Below are positions 63,785-64,000 of a DNA stretch of 64,000 nucleotides, in pieces. Source of the DNA: Symbiodinium natans. Taxonomy: Eukaryota; Sar; Dinophyceae; Suessiales; Symbiodiniaceae. The notes under the pieces were generated by a model that ran no database searches, was not told where the DNA came from, and worked only from the letters and a program-made list of their open reading frames with translations. The DNA is taken from the NCBI GenBank assembly GCA_905221605.1, contig CAJNDS010002372.1, forward strand, positions 126,001 through 190,000. The letters are read 5' to 3'. The stretch's first letter is position 1, and each line of letters begins with the position of its first letter. Position numbers and translations under genes: made by a program.

Positions 63785-64000
63785 TGCACGGGCCCACCAC
63801 GCGGAACTCCCTGCACATTGCCCATCTCAGTGACTCCAAGCAAAGTTCAGTCCATAACTGGAGCCTTTGCAGCTTGCAAGGGATCACGCGTTGAGACTAT
63901 GCTGCTGACAGGCCACTGAGTACGACACCACAAACAAAAAGCCGGGGTCTGCCGGCTGTAACGAGTAGGGGTGCCCACGAGCAGGGGTGCTAATCTCTGC

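Larger units (their letters stand above)
62362..64000. other. Mixed stretch with weak exon candidates
   Basis: Near 63188-63255 a frame reads DPEAYLGDPAAWHLAAGKTL, and near 63790-63885 one reads HGPTTRNSLHIAHLSDSKQS. Both look protein-like but their borders and frames are unsettled. The rest is telomere-variant sequence. Confidence 0.35.

Noticed and set aside
1-64000. tRNA, rRNA or other classical RNA genes
   Set aside because: None recognised by eye; a covariance-model scan would be needed to exclude them.

Overview
The window looks like nuclear DNA of a dinoflagellate (a Suessiales/Symbiodiniaceae-type genome is my guess, not proven). The evidence is very many interstitial TTTAGGG/CCCTAAA telomere-type patches, short exons in long introns, GT-AG mixed with apparent GC-AG and GA-AG splice sites, and protein families I associate with dinoflagellate genomes. 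No bacterial or organelle signature was seen. A 100-N assembly gap lies at 41810-41909.

Layout. (1) 1-26.4 kb: host-type DNA saturated with telomere-like repeats of both orientations. It opens with a well-resolved five-exon MAP-kinase-like gene (27-2210, +), apparently a pseudokinase, in which three of four introns carry telomeric repeats. Downstream are many isolated plus-strand exon-sized open segments, several with DnaJ-type CxxC zinc motifs. There are also a 569-bp inverted-repeat element (7025-7593), two copies of a dispersed repeat (2.6 and 15.3 kb) and a 362-bp tandem repeat (21.8-23.6 kb). (2) 26.6-49.3 kb: a block without telomeric repeats that is rich in mobile DNA. Its centre is a minus-strand composite gene system (40893 down to 28551). 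Reading frames can be linked by phase-compatible introns into one product of perhaps 3,500 or more residues: cysteine-peptidase-like domain, tandemly repeated exon, two F-box-like/SPRY-like/zinc modules, PD-(D/E)XK nuclease, degenerate D5/SF3-type helicase, second cysteine-peptidase-like domain, zinc finger and DDE-type transposase. Beside it on the plus strand is a Ty1/copia pol whose ORF continues into a transmembrane segment, a long charged coiled coil and a Trp/Tyr-rich tail. (3) 49.3-54.8 kb: four different satellite families packed side by side, including a hairpin satellite, an alternating-dimer satellite and a strongly palindromic 235-bp satellite. (4) 54.8-64 kb: telomere-patch-rich host DNA again, with more plus-strand CxxC exons.

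How it fits together: regions 1 and 4 resemble each other (same strand, same exon style, same CxxC modules), so the 27-55 kb block may have been inserted into, or between, related host genes. The composite element joins nuclease, helicase-like, transposase and ubiquitin-type (F-box, zinc, cysteine peptidase) modules and is the best candidate for an undescribed system. All domain names come from reading motifs by eye; no alignment or search was run.
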